From assembly GCA_963700745.1 (NCBI GenBank), contig CAVOYT010000012.1, positions 310,001 to 374,000 of the forward strand: a stretch of DNA of 64,000 nucleotides. The letters are read 5' to 3'. The notes below the pieces were generated by a model, which did no database searches, was not told where the DNA came from, and was given only the letters and a program-made list of their open reading frames with translations. The stretch is from UBA10649 sp963700745. GTDB lineage: Bacteria > Actinomycetota > Actinomycetes > S36-B12. The translations under genes and the position numbers were made by a program. Each line of letters begins with the position of its first letter. Positions within the stretch are counted from its first letter, which is position 1. This document shows positions 63,225-64,000 of this stretch, in pieces.

Positions 63225-64000
63225 GCTGCTGCGGATGCCCGAGGTGGCCGCCGGTGCCACCCATGCGGTCCTGTCCAGCTGGACGATCCCGGAGGGCGAG
63301 GACTACGCCACCTCGACGGTCATCGCCATCATCGAGACCGACAAGGCGATCGTGGACTACGAGGCGGAGGCCGACGGCGTGATCCTGCGCCGCCTCGCCG
63401 CGGAAGGTGCCGAGGTCGCGATCGGCGATCCGATCGCGCTCATCGCCGCTCACGGCGAGACCGTCGCCGACATCGACGCGGCACTCGCGGCCCTGGGCGG
63501 CGCGGCCGCGACCGACGCGCCCCCCGAGCCGTCCGCGGCTGAGCCTGCCGCCGAAGTCCCGGCTCCTGCGGTCGCGACCCGTACCTCGGAGGTGCCCGTT
63601 GGCGGCACCCGCCTGTTCGCCAGCCCACTGGCCCGTCGACTGGCCAAGGAGCGCGGGATCGACCTGGCGACGATCCACGGCAGCGGACCCAACGGCCGGA
63701 TCCGCCGCCGCGACCTCGATCAGGCCCCGACCACGCCCACCGCTGCCGCTGCCCCGATCGCCGCTCCGGCGTCGTCAGCCGGCTACACCGACGTGCCGCA
63801 CACGAGACTGCGCCGGGCCATCGCGGCGCGGCTCACGCAGAGCGTGACCACGGCTCCGCACTTCTACCTGCGCGGCAGCGCTCGGGTCGACCGGCTGATG
63901 GCCCTTCGGGCCGAGATCAACGCCGGCGAGGACGTGCGGGTCTCGCGTCAACGACCTGGTCATCAAGGCGGTCGCAGGGGCGCACACCCGCGTCCCGGCT
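63217..64000 (+). CDS. Dihydrolipoamide acyltransferase E2, 5' part
   Basis: Runs off the right edge. One lipoyl domain (1-80) with the lipoylated Lys in ETDKAIVDYEAE, an Ala/Pro/Glu-rich hinge, and the peripheral subunit-binding domain (SPLARRLAKERGIDLATIHG, GPNGRIRRRDL). The start of the catalytic domain follows (PHTRLRRAIAARLTQSVTTAPHF as a region). Frame is lost near 63945; the shifted frame continues VNDLVIKAVAGAHTRVPA. Core of the complex served by the E1 fusion. E3 is not in the window. Confidence 0.88.
   Translation, partial: MPELLRMPEVAAGATHAVLSSWTIPEGEDYATSTVIAIIETDKAIVDYEAEADGVILRRLAAEGAEVAIGDPIALIAAHGETVADIDAALAALGGAAATDAPPEPSAAEPAAEVPAPAVATRTSEVPVGGTRLFASPLARRLAKERGIDLATIHGSGPNGRIRRRDLDQAPTTPTAAAAPIAAPASSAGYTDVPHTRLRRAIAARLTQSVTTAPHFYLRGSARVDRLMALRAEINAGEDVRVSRQRPGHQGGRRGAHPRPG

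Overview
The window is GC-rich with G/C-ended codons and GTG/TTG starts. It comes from an actinobacterium (Actinomycetota). The main evidence is gene order: purine nucleoside phosphorylase, PMM/PGM-family mutase, add, deoA, cdd, sdhCDAB, D-Ala-D-Ala carboxypeptidase, trpS, icd, a DUF3017 protein and folD occur in the same relative order as I remember for M. tuberculosis (about Rv3307 to Rv3356c). A Nocardioidaceae-like host is a guess only. There is no rRNA, tRNA, transposase, phage gene or CRISPR array that I can see.

Region 1 (1-19.7 kb) is nucleoside salvage. The plus strand carries PNP, a sugar-phosphate mutase, deoC, two aldehyde dehydrogenase genes and a GNAT acetyltransferase. The minus strand carries add, and a long operon reading BMP-type nucleoside-binding lipoprotein, ABC ATPase, two permeases, cdd, deoA, a small membrane protein, a Gfo/Idh/MocA oxidoreductase and a cupin. 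A nucleoside hydrolase and a secreted serine hydrolase lie upstream. Together they import nucleosides, deaminate and split them, and feed the (deoxy)ribose phosphate into central metabolism.

Region 2 (19.7-25.2 kb, minus) has an IclR regulator, split E1 alpha and E1 beta of a 2-oxoacid-dehydrogenase-like enzyme followed by a stand-alone lipoyl-domain protein, a TMEM175-type channel and a methylmalonyl-CoA-mutase-like large subunit. Region 3 (25.4-36.9 kb) is housekeeping: sdhCDAB (plus), a succinate-semialdehyde-type dehydrogenase, a D,D-carboxypeptidase, a 2H phosphoesterase, trpS, a CBS/HlyC transporter-like protein, icd and mdh.

Region 4 (37.0-42.2 kb, minus) is guanine deaminase plus two-subunit xanthine dehydrogenase, continuing purine catabolism towards urate. 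Region 5 (42.6-55.8 kb) is a catabolic island lying between the DUF3017 gene and folD, which are neighbours in M. tuberculosis. Its first half has an IclR regulator, a PLP group II decarboxylase and a six-gene minus-strand operon (SDR, 3-hydroxyacyl-CoA-dehydrogenase-like, cyclase-family hydrolase, cupin, BKACE, FMN 2-hydroxyacid oxidase), plus a divergent CoA-transferase pair. Two divergent promoters in it share a tandem motif with 21-base phasing, a likely operator. Its second half has a LigAB-like extradiol dioxygenase, an ACMSD-like amidohydrolase, a second IclR regulator and pobA, pointing to 4-hydroxybenzoate/protocatechuate meta-cleavage.

Region 6 (56.7-64.0 kb) has folD, then a creatinase-like M24 protein, an aldehyde dehydrogenase, a GntR/VOC pair and an E1 alpha-beta fusion followed by a lipoyl E2 cut by the window edge.

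Many genes, including folD, mdh and sdhA, carry single-base frameshifts, and two carry an in-frame TAG. I read these as sequence errors rather than gene decay. Frameshifted genes are given as one feature each, with approximate shift positions.
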